DNA of 17,060 nt. Source: Bacillota bacterium. Its GTDB lineage: Bacteria > Bacillota > Clostridia > Oscillospirales > Oscillospiraceae. The position numbers were made by a program, and so were the translations under genes. This document shows positions 7,184-15,588 of this stretch, piece by piece. The DNA lies in NCBI GenBank assembly GCA_029268085.1, contig JAJUHD010000035.1, positions 1 to 17,060 of the forward strand. The letters run 5' to 3'. Below the pieces are notes generated by a model. That model did no database searches, had not been told where the DNA came from, and saw nothing but the letters and a program-made list of their open reading frames with translations. Within the stretch, counting starts at the first letter, position 1, and every line of letters begins with the position of its first letter.

Positions 7184-7615
7184 ATGGGAAAAGTAATGGC
7201 TGTATGTGTCAGCGAGATTAAGGGAGTTCAGAAAAGGAACGTCCATACCGCGAAGCTTGTTGAAAATTACGGGATAGAGAACGATGCGCACGCCGGTAAC
7301 TGGCACCGGCAGGTAAGCCTTTTGTCCTATGACAAAATCGAGGAGTTCAGGGCAAGAGGAGCTGTCGTTGATGACGGTGCTTTCGGAGAAAACCTGATCG
7401 TTCAGGGTATCGACTTCAGAAATTGCCCGATCGGTACACGGTTCCGCTGCAACGATGTCATATTGGAGCTTACGCAGATAGGCAAGGAATGTCACAGCGG
7501 CTGCGCGATTTATAAGGCAATGGGCGATTGCATCATGCCCCGCGAGGGAGTGTTTACCAAAGTGCTTCACGGCGGGATAATATCTGAGGGCGACGAGCTT
7601 GAAATTATAAATTGA
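7184..7615 (+). CDS. MOSC-domain protein, Moco-associated
   Basis: The 143-aa protein consists of little more than a MOSC domain: N-terminal strand VMAVCVSEIKGVQKR, GIENDAHAGNWHRQVSLLS, GAFGENLIVQGID, the cysteine-bearing loop QIGKECHSGC (C103, C107, with C116 after it), and a C-terminal GVFTKVLHGG. MOSC domains occur in Moco sulfurases and mARC-type proteins and as small stand-alone proteins next to MoaB/MogA; the stand-alone forms have no settled function. They may handle sulfur or the cofactor itself. SD GAAGGGAAAG (7171-7180) supports the start. The context argues for a role in maturing or delivering the pterin cofactor, for example to a formate dehydrogenase. Confidence 0.88.
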   Translation: MGKVMAVCVSEIKGVQKRNVHTAKLVENYGIENDAHAGNWHRQVSLLSYDKIEEFRARGAVVDDGAFGENLIVQGIDFRNCPIGTRFRCNDVILELTQIGKECHSGCAIYKAMGDCIMPREGVFTKVLHGGIISEGDELEIIN

Positions 7616-7670
7616 CCGGTATCAGTAATTGAAATGTGCCGGAAATATAGAACGATGAAGGAGCAGGGCC

Positions 7671-9989
7671 GTGTCAAATAAACTTACCAGATATTTAATT
7701 GACATAAACGGCATCGTGCAAGGGGTGGGCTTCAGACCGTTTGTATATAACCTTGCGCGCTCCTGTCATATCCGTGGCTGGGTAAACAATTTCCCCGGCG
7801 GCATCCATATAGACGCGGAAGGCACGGAAGAAAGTTTAATTTCTTTTATCAGCCGGCTAAAAGAGGAAGCGCCTCCAATATCATTTATTGACTCTTTTCA
7901 TACTGAGTTTGCGGAACCGGTTGGATATGCGGATTTTGAAATCAGGGAAAGCAGTTCTGAAAGCGCTCATGAAGCGTTCATTTCGGCCGATGTTTCGGTA
8001 TGCGAGGACTGTCTGAGAGAAATGAACGACCACAATAACAAAAGATACAGATATCCTTTTATTAACTGTACGAATTGCGGGCCGAGGTTTACAATCACCG
8101 CCGGAATACCATATGACCGGATCAATACGACCATGCACGCGTTCCCAATGTGCGGGCAATGTGCGGAGGAATACCATGACCCTTCCGACAGGAGATTCCA
8201 CGCCCAACCGATTGCGTGTAAAAAGTGCGGGCCTTCATTATTCCTTCTCGACTCAGACGGCAACCGGATATCAGAGGGCGAGGAAATTGAAAAAACGATA
8301 GAACTGCTTAACGAAGGCTGGATCGTAGCGGTCAAGGGGCTGGGGGGATATCATCTGGCCTGTGACGCAAGAAACGGAAGCGCCGTGCGGAAGCTGAGAA
8401 AAAGAAAGAACAGGGACGGGAAGCCTTTCGCTCTGATGGCAAAGGATATTGAAACAGTAATGAAATATTGCTTTGTCAGCGAAAAAGAATCCGAAGTCCT
8501 GCAAAGCGTAAAAAAGCCTATAGTTTTGCTGGACAGGAAACCACGAACAGTACTGGCGGCCGATAGTATCTCGCCGGATAACGATAAGCTGGGAATCATG
8601 CTGCCATATACCCCTCTGCATTGTCTGCTTTTGGCGGACGGGCCGGAACTGCTGGTTATGACGAGCGGGAACAGATCGAGCGAACCGATTTACTATAAAG
8701 ATAACGATGCGATACGCGGATTACGCGGTATTGCCGACTATTTCCTTGTAAACAACAGGGAAATTTTTATTAGAACGGATGATTCGGTTACAGCAGTATT
8801 CAGAGATAAGGAATGCCTGATCAGAAGATCGAGAGGCTATGTTCCGTTCCCCGTCGATATTTCTTCTGCGCTTGGAGATTTGGACACGCGGATACCGTCG
8901 GCTCTTGCCTGCGGAGGGGAACTTAAGAATACCTTCTGCATCACTAAAGGCGGCAAGGCTTTTTTAAGCCATCACATAGGAGACCTTGAAAATATTGAAA
9001 CCCTATCATCCTTTGAAAGCGGAATTGAACACTTCAAAAGGATATTTTCCGTTGCTCCGGAGCTTGCCGCGTTTGATAAGCACCCGGACTACCTTTCAAC
9101 AAAATATGCCGGCAGCCTTGCCGGAGCAGTAAAGATACCGATTCAGCATCATCATGCGCATATCGCAGCCTGCATGGCTGAAAACAATGTTAAAGGTCCC
9201 GTCATCGGCGTTGCCTTTGATGGAACAGGTTATGGAGATGACGGGCAGATTTGGGGCGGAGAGTTCTTTACCGGAAATTATTCCGGTTTCGAAAGACAGG
9301 CTCATTTTGAGTATGTTCCGTTGCCGGGCGGGGATGCCGCTATTAAAGAGCCTTGGAGAATGGCTTTAAGCTATCTTGTAAAAACCTTCGGCGAAGATTT
9401 GGCGCCGTATAAATTGCCTTTTCTCTGTGAAATCGGCGCAGAAAGAACAGATATTGTGATTCAGCAGATTGCGAAGGGTATAAACGCGCCGCTTACAAGC
9501 AGCGTTGGCAGGTTGTTTGACGGAGTGTCCGCATTAATTGGATTATGCAATGTAATCGAATATGAGGGTCAGGCGGCGATTCGGCTCGAAAAAAACGCGG
9601 ATACCTCAGGCAATGATTTATACACATATGAAATCGAGCGGGTAGGCGCAGCATATAAGATAATCGTCCGTCAGATGATTTCCGCGATTTTTGAAGATGT
9701 AACCAGCGGCGCGGAAAAATCATATATTTCGGGAACATTTCACCGCACTGTTGCAAGAATCGTCTTGGATGTGTGCGAGCTGTTAAGAGAAAGGTCGGGC
9801 ATCAATCAGGTGGCTTTAAGCGGCGGGGTGTTTCAAAACAGGCTTCTTCTGGGGCTTATCATAGACTTGCTGGAGAGCAGCGGGTTTCGCGTATATACCC
9901 ATAGCAAAGTACCGGCCAACGACGGCGGAATATCTCTCGGACAGGCTGTTTTAGCAATAAGGAAATATATGGAGGGAAACCATGAGTGA
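7671..9989 (+). CDS. hypF: HypF carbamoyltransferase for [NiFe]-hydrogenase maturation
   Basis: HypF makes the carbamoyl group that becomes the CN ligands of the NiFe centre, passing it to the C-terminal cysteine of HypE. The 772-aa protein has all four parts in order: acylphosphatase-like domain (about 1-95, VQGVGFRPFVYNLA); four CxxC zinc-finger pairs from C111 (CEDC, CTNC, CGQC, CKKC); YrdC-like domain (about 205-385, KGLGGYHLACDA, KPFALMAK); and Kae1-like domain (about 400-770) with the metal-binding HHHAH (H493-H497), FDGTGYGDDGQIWGGEFF and LSGGVFQNRLL. The start is GTG with SD AAGGAG seven bases upstream. It follows the MOSC gene by 55 bases with no convincing terminator, so it probably belongs to the moaA transcript. 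The end overlaps hypE by 8 bases. Confidence 0.96.
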   Translation: MSNKLTRYLIDINGIVQGVGFRPFVYNLARSCHIRGWVNNFPGGIHIDAEGTEESLISFISRLKEEAPPISFIDSFHTEFAEPVGYADFEIRESSSESAHEAFISADVSVCEDCLREMNDHNNKRYRYPFINCTNCGPRFTITAGIPYDRINTTMHAFPMCGQCAEEYHDPSDRRFHAQPIACKKCGPSLFLLDSDGNRISEGEEIEKTIELLNEGWIVAVKGLGGYHLACDARNGSAVRKLRKRKNRDGKPFALMAKDIETVMKYCFVSEKESEVLQSVKKPIVLLDRKPRTVLAADSISPDNDKLGIMLPYTPLHCLLLADGPELLVMTSGNRSSEPIYYKDNDAIRGLRGIADYFLVNNREIFIRTDDSVTAVFRDKECLIRRSRGYVPFPVDISSALGDLDTRIPSALACGGELKNTFCITKGGKAFLSHHIGDLENIETLSSFESGIEHFKRIFSVAPELAAFDKHPDYLSTKYAGSLAGAVKIPIQHHHAHIAACMAENNVKGPVIGVAFDGTGYGDDGQIWGGEFFTGNYSGFERQAHFEYVPLPGGDAAIKEPWRMALSYLVKTFGEDLAPYKLPFLCEIGAERTDIVIQQIAKGINAPLTSSVGRLFDGVSALIGLCNVIEYEGQAAIRLEKNADTSGNDLYTYEIERVGAAYKIIVRQMISAIFEDVTSGAEKSYISGTFHRTVARIVLDVCELLRERSGINQVALSGGVFQNRLLLGLIIDLLESSGFRVYTHSKVPANDGGISLGQAVLAIRKYMEGNHE

Positions 9990-10992
9990 TTCAATTACGC
10001 TTGCCCACGGAAGCGGCGGAAAGCTGACGCGCCGGCTGATTAATGACATTTTTTATAAATACTTCGGCAACGATCTGCTGCTTGAGGGCGGCGACTCAGC
10101 AGTTTTTAATATCGATAACGGGAAAATGGCATTTACGACGGACTCATATGTAATCAGCCCGATATTTTTCAAGGGAGGCAATATCGGCAAGCTCGCCGTA
10201 TGCGGAACTGTAAACGACCTGACCGTAAGCGGCGCCTGCCCTAAATATCTGAGCTGCGGCTTCATTATTGAGGAAGGCCTCCGGCTTCAGGAACTGGAAA
10301 TGATCGCTGAAGCCATGGCAGAAACGGCAAAAGAAGCCGGTATCGTCATAGTGACAGGGGATACAAAGGTGGTTCAGAAGGGTTGCGCAGACAGGATTTT
10401 TATCAATACGGCCGGTATTGGCATGGTGCAAGATTATGTAAACCTTTCAGTGAAAAACATCAGGGCAGGAGATAAGGTTATACTTTCCGGAACCATGGGA
10501 GACCACGGCACAGCCATTCTTCTTGAAAGGGAGAACCTGAAAGTTCAGAGCAATATTTTGAGCGACTGCGCTCCTCTCAATTCAATGATCGAGCCTGTCT
10601 TAAAAAAATACACTCATGCGGTGCGCGTAATGAGGGATCCCACAAGGGGAGGGGTTGCGACAGCCCTTAACGAGCTTATAGCAGGCACGGGCTTAAGCAT
10701 TACGCTGAAAGAAAACTTCCTCCCTGTTCGGGAGGAAGTGAGAGGCGTTTGTGAAATGCTCGGAATGAACCCTATGTACATGGCCAACGAAGGAAAAGTT
10801 TTGATTATTGCCGATAGCGCTCAGGCTGATAATATTGTTGAAACCATGAAAGAGAACCCTTACGGTAAAGATGCCGTTATCATTGGAACGGTATCCGATA
10901 CTTTTTCTGACAAGGTTTTATTAAGTACTGCCGCAGGAGGAAGCCGGATCATTGATATGCTGACGGGAGATCAGCTCCCACGGATATGCTGA
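9982..10992 (+). CDS. hypE: HypE, cyanide-ligand synthesis for [NiFe]-hydrogenase
   Basis: HypE (336 aa) dehydrates the thiocarbamate on its terminal cysteine to a thiocyanate, which is passed to iron on the HypCD complex. It shows the PurM/AIRS-like fold motifs LAHGSGGKLTRRLI, GTVNDLTVSGA, VTGDTKVV, SGTMGDHG and MRDPTRGGVATALNE. It ends with the diagnostic PRIC, so the catalytic Cys336 is intact. SD GGAGGG (9971-9976) and the 8-base overlap with hypF indicate coupled translation of the enzyme pair. hypA, hypB, hypC and hypD are not in the window. The gene converges on the araC-type gene with only 11 bases between, and no clear terminator was seen. Confidence 0.97.
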   Translation: MSDSITLAHGSGGKLTRRLINDIFYKYFGNDLLLEGGDSAVFNIDNGKMAFTTDSYVISPIFFKGGNIGKLAVCGTVNDLTVSGACPKYLSCGFIIEEGLRLQELEMIAEAMAETAKEAGIVIVTGDTKVVQKGCADRIFINTAGIGMVQDYVNLSVKNIRAGDKVILSGTMGDHGTAILLERENLKVQSNILSDCAPLNSMIEPVLKKYTHAVRVMRDPTRGGVATALNELIAGTGLSITLKENFLPVREEVRGVCEMLGMNPMYMANEGKVLIIADSAQADNIVETMKENPYGKDAVIIGTVSDTFSDKVLLSTAAGGSRIIDMLTGDQLPRIC

Positions 10993-11003
10993 TGGTTTTT
11001 AAA

Positions 11004-11882
11004 TCAGTATTTGTAAACAACAGGCGTATGACCGATGCATTTAAACTGCTTTGGCGTTATACCGTACTTGTTTTTAAAAAGAGAAATAAAATGTGAAATA
11101 TTTTCGTAGCCCAGATCGTAGGCGACTTCAGTTACGTTCTGATTTTTAAGCATGTCTTTTGCCAGAACCATCTTCAGATTCGTAATATACTCCTTCGGCG
11201 TAATCCCCAATACCTTTTTAAAGGAGTTGCAGAAATTCGTCTCGGACATGTTAAGATAATAGGCCAACTGGCTGATGCTTATCGGATGCCTGATATTTTC
11301 CTGAATATAAACAAGGGCTTTGTGAATGGGATTATTGTGCTCCAGATTTATCACCTGCTGTATGCCCTTGATCTGGACCAGATTATAGGCCAGTTCCTGC
11401 GCGTACAGATCGAGCAGGAATTCTTTATTATTTTTGTCCTGAGCCGTCAAGATGTTGGTTACTCGGTTTAGACAGTTCCGCAGGTCATTATTGATGTCTC
11501 CGAGAAAAAATCTGTCTTTTTTCAGTTTGTCGTAATCGGCTCCCAAATCAATGCTGATTTTCTCGGCAACCTTCTTTAAAAGCTCGTCGTTCAGCTCCAG
11601 AACCAAAGCCTTTGTAGGTACATCGATATCCATATGGACAGTCGAATTGGGAGGCAGCAAAATAAACTGCCGGGGGTTGTATGTGATCTTTTTATCGTTG
11701 TTGACAGAAATATGCTTTTGCCCCTCCAATATCGTACAAAGCCTGTTGTTCTCATACGATTTATAATCACTGCTCAACGGCGGCAGGTCATAATAGAGCA
11801 GCTTGAGGTAATCGGTTTCAAGTCTGTCAGCAAGCTCCAGATTCCGATCAAATTTTGTCATAATATTACAATTTGCGAGCAT
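11004..11882 (-). CDS. AraC-family transcriptional regulator
   Basis: This 292-aa regulator has an N-terminal cupin-like sensing region (about 40-110, including LEGQKHISVNNDKK and FILLPPNSTVHM) and a C-terminal AraC DNA-binding domain (about 186-282). The two helix-turn-helices lie near 203-223 (SISQLAYYLNMSETNF, FKKVLGITPKEYI) and 249-272 (NVTEVAYDLGYENISHFISL), closing with FKNKYGITPKQF. ATG at 11880-11882 is preceded by GAGGTG (bases 11888-11893 on the complement) at a 5-base spacing. It is divergent from the hydrogenase operon and shares its 282-base upstream region, so it is a good candidate regulator of that operon, of itself, or of both. The effector is unknown; nothing in the sequence points to formate specifically. 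Confidence 0.92.
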   Translation of the reverse strand: MLANCNIMTKFDRNLELADRLETDYLKLLYYDLPPLSSDYKSYENNRLCTILEGQKHISVNNDKKITYNPRQFILLPPNSTVHMDIDVPTKALVLELNDELLKKVAEKISIDLGADYDKLKKDRFFLGDINNDLRNCLNRVTNILTAQDKNNKEFLLDLYAQELAYNLVQIKGIQQVINLEHNNPIHKALVYIQENIRHPISISQLAYYLNMSETNFCNSFKKVLGITPKEYITNLKMVLAKDMLKNQNVTEVAYDLGYENISHFISLFKNKYGITPKQFKCIGHTPVVYKY

Positions 11883-11892
11883 AAAAACACCT

Positions 11893-12164
11893 CAAATCTT
11901 AATACATTGACATAATGCTGCCTACCTGAGCACATTGTACTACATTTATTTTTATTTTACCATGGCAATTAATTTACAATAAAATATTGGTTCAGTTTTT
12001 AAAGAATTCAGTTAGAAATTTGATAATTATAATACTATAGTGTACTTGTGCAAAAGGATTTTTGAGGGGATAAAGCAGAAAACGTTTGGTACATTCAATA
12101 CTATTTCGTCTTGTTCTGCGACAGCCTGTTCAGCATGACGAACAGCCATGCAAGGGGGGTAAAA
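11893..12164. promoter_or_regulatory. Divergent AraC/hydrogenase control region
   Basis: This A/T-rich spacer holds the start signals of both directions. On the plus strand TATAAT (12028-12033) is a perfect -10, with only a weak -35 upstream (TTCAGT at 12007-12012, 15-base spacing). On the minus strand TACAAT (complement of 11934-11939) is a possible -10 for the regulator. TTCAGTT occurs twice in direct orientation (11991-11997 and 12007-12013, 16 bases apart) beside the plus-strand promoter and could be regulator half-sites. From the inferred start near 12040 there is a leader of about 125 bases, with the small hairpin CTGTTC 12126-12131 / GAACAG 12140-12145 just before the SD. No known riboswitch was recognised in it. 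Confidence 0.45.
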
Positions 12165-14582
12165 ATGAATGCATTAACATTGATTCCGCTGAGGACGGCC
12201 GATGGGCTTTCGTCTGCGGGCCTGACGATTGCAATTTTGGGAATAGCGATGCTGTTCTTTGGAGAGATCATGGCCTTCATCCAGAAAGATATAATGCGGC
12301 TGCTTATTTATTCCACCATAGCCCAGATCGGAGAGATAATCGCAACGATTGGTTTAGGTACATATCTTGGCATGATTTCCGGTCTGTACCACCTTATAAA
12401 CCTTGCGATACTAAGGGGGCTGATGTTCCCTGCGGCAGCTGTGCTTGCATATAGGCTGAAAAGCGTAAAAATCTCCGACTTCAAGGGAATTGGAAAGAAA
12501 ATGCCGGTTACTGCGGCATGCCTTTCAATAGGAATTCTCGGCAGTATGGGCCTGCCTCCGTTCAACGGCTTCGTTACAAAGTTTCTGATGCTTTATGACG
12601 CTGTTGAAGCAGGATTTTGGTATTTATCGGCGCTGATCCTGCTAGCAAGCATTATCGGTGCGATATACTACATCAGGCTTTTAAAAACGGTATTTTTTGA
12701 AAAATACAGCGGTGCTCCCGTTAAGGAAGGGACGCCTGCTGCTCTTGTTCCGATCGCCCTGCTTACCGGCCTTGTCTTATTCAACGGGCTTTTCCCCCAG
12801 TATGGACTGCAACTGGCTTCCTCATTCGCCGATTCCGCCGCTGCCGGCGGCGGGCTGGAAATGAGCAACATACCTGATATCCGGACGAGCTGGCCCATAA
12901 TCATAATCATCCCCATGCTCGGCAGCCTTCTGGCTTATTTTTTGGGAAAGCATTCACCCAAAGCTGCCGGCTGGACAGCGGTTGCCGTGATGACCGTGAC
13001 GCTTGCCGCAATCGCCGCTTTCCACGCACAGCTAGATGTCTACTCTTTAAGCTTCGCCCTGCTGATAGCCTTTATAGGTCTGCTGAACATACTTTATTCG
13101 CTGGGATACATGGGACACGGACATGCTCAGAACCGTTATTATATGTTCTTCATAATGATGATCGGCGGATTAATAGGTGTCGCAACAAGCGAGGACTTCT
13201 TCTCCTTCTTTATATTTTGGGAGATTATGAGCAGTTGGACGCTATATTTCTCCATCATACATGAGGAAACAAAGAACGCGCTGAGAGAAGGCTTCAAATA
13301 CTTCATTTTCAACTATGTGGGCGCGAGCATAGCATTTCTGGGACTTCTTATCCTTACGGCGCATGCAGGGACATTTGCTTTTGACAGGCTTGCGGAAAGC
13401 CTAAGCAAAATGGATACCGCAACGGCAGGCTGGGGACTCGGCCTGATGACCGTCGGTTTCCTTATGAAAGCCGCTGTTCTGCCTTTCCGCATAGACTTTC
13501 AGATGCACCCTGCGACCGCGCCCACACCTGTCAGCGGCTATATCTCGTCTGTACTGCTTAAAAGCGCGCCCTACTGGCTTATCAGGCTGTTCTTCATTTT
13601 GGGCGGGGCAGCAGTATTCGGCCGTATCGGAATTGCAGGCGGTAATTCTATACTGATGAACATTATGGCTTGGATTGCGGGACTTACGATTATAGGCGCG
13701 GGCGCTATGGCCTTGGTTCAAAGAGGAATCAAGAGACTTCTGATCTACAGCACCGTCAGCCAGATAGGTTATATAATCCTCGGAATTAGTCTTGGCTCAT
13801 CGCTCGGGCTTACTGGCGCGCTGATGCACTTTGTAAACCATATGTTCTTTAAGGACCTGCTCTTCCTTGCTGCGGGCGCTGTCATGGTTCAGGCGCACGT
13901 CAAGAATTTGGACGAGGTCAGCGGTTTGGGAAGAAAGATGCCTGTTACGCTGTCCTTCTTCATGGTAGGCGCTTTGTCGCTTGCCGGTGTGCCTCCCTTC
14001 AGCGGTTTTACTTCAAAATGGGTTATTTATGAAGCGGCTATGCAAAACGGTCAGGTGTTCCTCGCTATACTTTCGCTGGCCGGAAGCGTACTGTCGATGG
14101 CTTATTTCGTAAAATTCATGCATTCGGCTTTCTTCGGAGTTCCGTCCAAAAATTCGGAACATGTCAAAGAAGCACCGTGGACCATGCTGATACCGATGGG
14201 AGTAATGTCAGCGCTGAGCATCGCTTTCGGAATAATGCCCGGACTGCCCCTTACGGTAATCTCGAAAGTGCTGTCGCTTGCCGGTTTGACCGCACCGCCC
14301 TATACGCTGTTCAGCATTGAAACGCCGATCGGAACAGAACAGATAGGCATCATCACGATGATGATACTTCTGGGGCTTGTAATAGGCATGGTATTCCTCA
14401 TGTCCGGCAGCAAAAAAATCAGATATACCGACGCCTACACCTGTGGAGTTTCGGATATTGACGCGGACAAGATAAACGCGTCCTCGCAAAACATGTTTGA
14501 GCCTGCGGCTAAACTGATAAGAAATCTGCACAGGAAGGCTATCGTACCTATATTCGGCGACGGCGAGGAGGCTGAGGAATAA
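12165..14582 (+). CDS. Antiporter-like (NuoL/HyfB/HycC-type) proton-translocating subunit with extra N-terminal half-module
   Basis: This integral membrane subunit of a complex-I-like hydrogenase is presumed to move H+ or Na+. ATG 12165 is chosen because SD AAGGGGGG (12152-12159) precedes it; the frame stays open upstream to an ATG at 12111 with no SD. The product is 805 aa, long for the family. Residues 233-805 are a complete Proton_antipo module, with the LKR-type loop QRGIKRLLIYSTVSQIG (K523), HFVNHMFFK (H555, H559, K563) and GVPPFSGFTSKW. Residues 1-232 resemble only the second half of such a module: QKDIMRLLIYSTIAQIG, HLINLAILR, GLPPFNGFVTKF. The conserved residues there are altered (K to M44, H to L80, K to R84). 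The C-terminal region (YTDAYTCGV) is hydrophilic. It overlaps the next gene by one base. Confidence 0.92.
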   Translation: MNALTLIPLRTADGLSSAGLTIAILGIAMLFFGEIMAFIQKDIMRLLIYSTIAQIGEIIATIGLGTYLGMISGLYHLINLAILRGLMFPAAAVLAYRLKSVKISDFKGIGKKMPVTAACLSIGILGSMGLPPFNGFVTKFLMLYDAVEAGFWYLSALILLASIIGAIYYIRLLKTVFFEKYSGAPVKEGTPAALVPIALLTGLVLFNGLFPQYGLQLASSFADSAAAGGGLEMSNIPDIRTSWPIIIIIPMLGSLLAYFLGKHSPKAAGWTAVAVMTVTLAAIAAFHAQLDVYSLSFALLIAFIGLLNILYSLGYMGHGHAQNRYYMFFIMMIGGLIGVATSEDFFSFFIFWEIMSSWTLYFSIIHEETKNALREGFKYFIFNYVGASIAFLGLLILTAHAGTFAFDRLAESLSKMDTATAGWGLGLMTVGFLMKAAVLPFRIDFQMHPATAPTPVSGYISSVLLKSAPYWLIRLFFILGGAAVFGRIGIAGGNSILMNIMAWIAGLTIIGAGAMALVQRGIKRLLIYSTVSQIGYIILGISLGSSLGLTGALMHFVNHMFFKDLLFLAAGAVMVQAHVKNLDEVSGLGRKMPVTLSFFMVGALSLAGVPPFSGFTSKWVIYEAAMQNGQVFLAILSLAGSVLSMAYFVKFMHSAFFGVPSKNSEHVKEAPWTMLIPMGVMSALSIAFGIMPGLPLTVISKVLSLAGLTAPPYTLFSIETPIGTEQIGIITMMILLGLVIGMVFLMSGSKKIRYTDAYTCGVSDIDADKINASSQNMFEPAAKLIRNLHRKAIVPIFGDGEEAEE

Positions 14583-15556
14583 TGAGTATTTTAAAATTGC
14601 TTATCAGCATCCTGATCTTTCCCGGCGGCCTTTTTGCCGTTCTGCTGGGCCTGTTCCTTACTGGCGTTGACCGCAAGGTATATGCACGCATGCAGAGACG
14701 TGTGGGTCCTCCCATCTATCAGCCGTGCATCGATATAATAAAGCTTTCACAAAAGGAAACGGTCATTCCGAGAACCGCAAGCCTGACTGCCTTTAGATTT
14801 GCACCACTGATCGGCTTTGCGGGCATGCTTGCCGCTATAGCAATCATTCCCATAACAGGTCTATATTCAGGTCTTTATCAGTCTGGCGACCTTCTGGTCT
14901 TGCTTTACCTGCTGTCCACTCCGGCGCTCGCGCTGATGATCGGAGCTTCAGCCTCCGGTTCGCCTTACAGCTCCGTCGGACTTTCAAGAGAAATGACAAT
15001 GGTTCTGGCATACGAGGTTCCTCTTCTTGTCGTTTTCCTGACGATTGCCATGCGGGTTGGAATGCCCGGCGGGGAATTTGCGGTGTTTTCCATGAGCGGT
15101 ATAGTGAACTATCAGCTCGATAACGGGGCTCTGCTCTTTGATCTGAGGATGTTGCCCGCTTTTCTTGCGTTTCTTTGCTGCATCCCCGGTACGATCGGAG
15201 TTGTGCCTTTTGATATACCAGAGGCGGAGACCGAGATCACCGAAGGCCCGCTTCTTGAATACTCGGGTTCGGGCCTTGCAATGTTCAAGCTTACAGGCGG
15301 CTTGAAGATGCTGGTTATGTCTGCGCTTGCGGTTGCTCTGTTTTTTCCGACGGGAATCGGAAGCTTTTGGCTTGTAAATCTGCTGTGGTTCATTTTTAAG
15401 TGTGTCACCGTATGCCTGTTCGCTGTCACGCTGGTTCGTGCCACAAGGGCCAGAATGCGTCTGGATCAGGCCTATAAGTTCTTCCTGATTTACCCGACCG
15501 CGCTTGCGTTTATCAGCCTTGTTCTGACATTGCTTGCCTTCAGAATAAATTTCTGA
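14582..15556 (+). CDS. hycD: HycD/NuoH-like membrane subunit of group 4 hydrogenase
   Basis: This 324-aa, strongly hydrophobic protein of about eight spans anchors the hydrophilic hydrogenase arm and forms the coupling channel next to the electron-transfer module, like NuoH of complex I. Diagnostic segments are DRKVYARMQRRVGPP near the N-terminus, YQPCIDIIKL, LSREMTMVLAYEVPLL, and FDIPEAETEITEGPLLEYSG, the acidic loop facing the small subunit. The ATG overlaps the stop of the antiporter-like gene (TAATG), with GAGG-type SD sequence inside that gene. The symbol is a homology label; the Ech equivalent would be echB. No irregularities were seen. Confidence 0.94.
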   Translation: MSILKLLISILIFPGGLFAVLLGLFLTGVDRKVYARMQRRVGPPIYQPCIDIIKLSQKETVIPRTASLTAFRFAPLIGFAGMLAAIAIIPITGLYSGLYQSGDLLVLLYLLSTPALALMIGASASGSPYSSVGLSREMTMVLAYEVPLLVVFLTIAMRVGMPGGEFAVFSMSGIVNYQLDNGALLFDLRMLPAFLAFLCCIPGTIGVVPFDIPEAETEITEGPLLEYSGSGLAMFKLTGGLKMLVMSALAVALFFPTGIGSFWLVNLLWFIFKCVTVCLFAVTLVRATRARMRLDQAYKFFLIYPTALAFISLVLTLLAFRINF

Positions 15557-15588
15557 ATACATAAACTCTGGAAGGAGGAAATTTCCGC

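Noticed and set aside
7616..7642. CCGGTA/TGCCGG inverted repeat between the MOSC gene and hypF as a terminator
   Set aside because: Only six pairs with one G-U, a 15-base loop and no T-tract; too weak to call.
12111..12164. Earlier ATG (12111) for the antiporter-like subunit
   Set aside because: No SD, and a hydrophilic leader; the ATG at 12165 has a very strong AAGGGGGG SD at correct spacing.
12086..12454. Overlapping 122-codon open frame at the start of the antiporter-like gene
   Set aside because: It is out of frame with a clearly conserved membrane protein and its product resembles nothing; a shadow frame.
14984..15562. Long minus-strand open frame (192 codons) opposite hycD
   Set aside because: Its Arg/Gln/His/Lys-rich composition is typical of the antisense of a hydrophobic membrane gene; no SD and no recognisable family.
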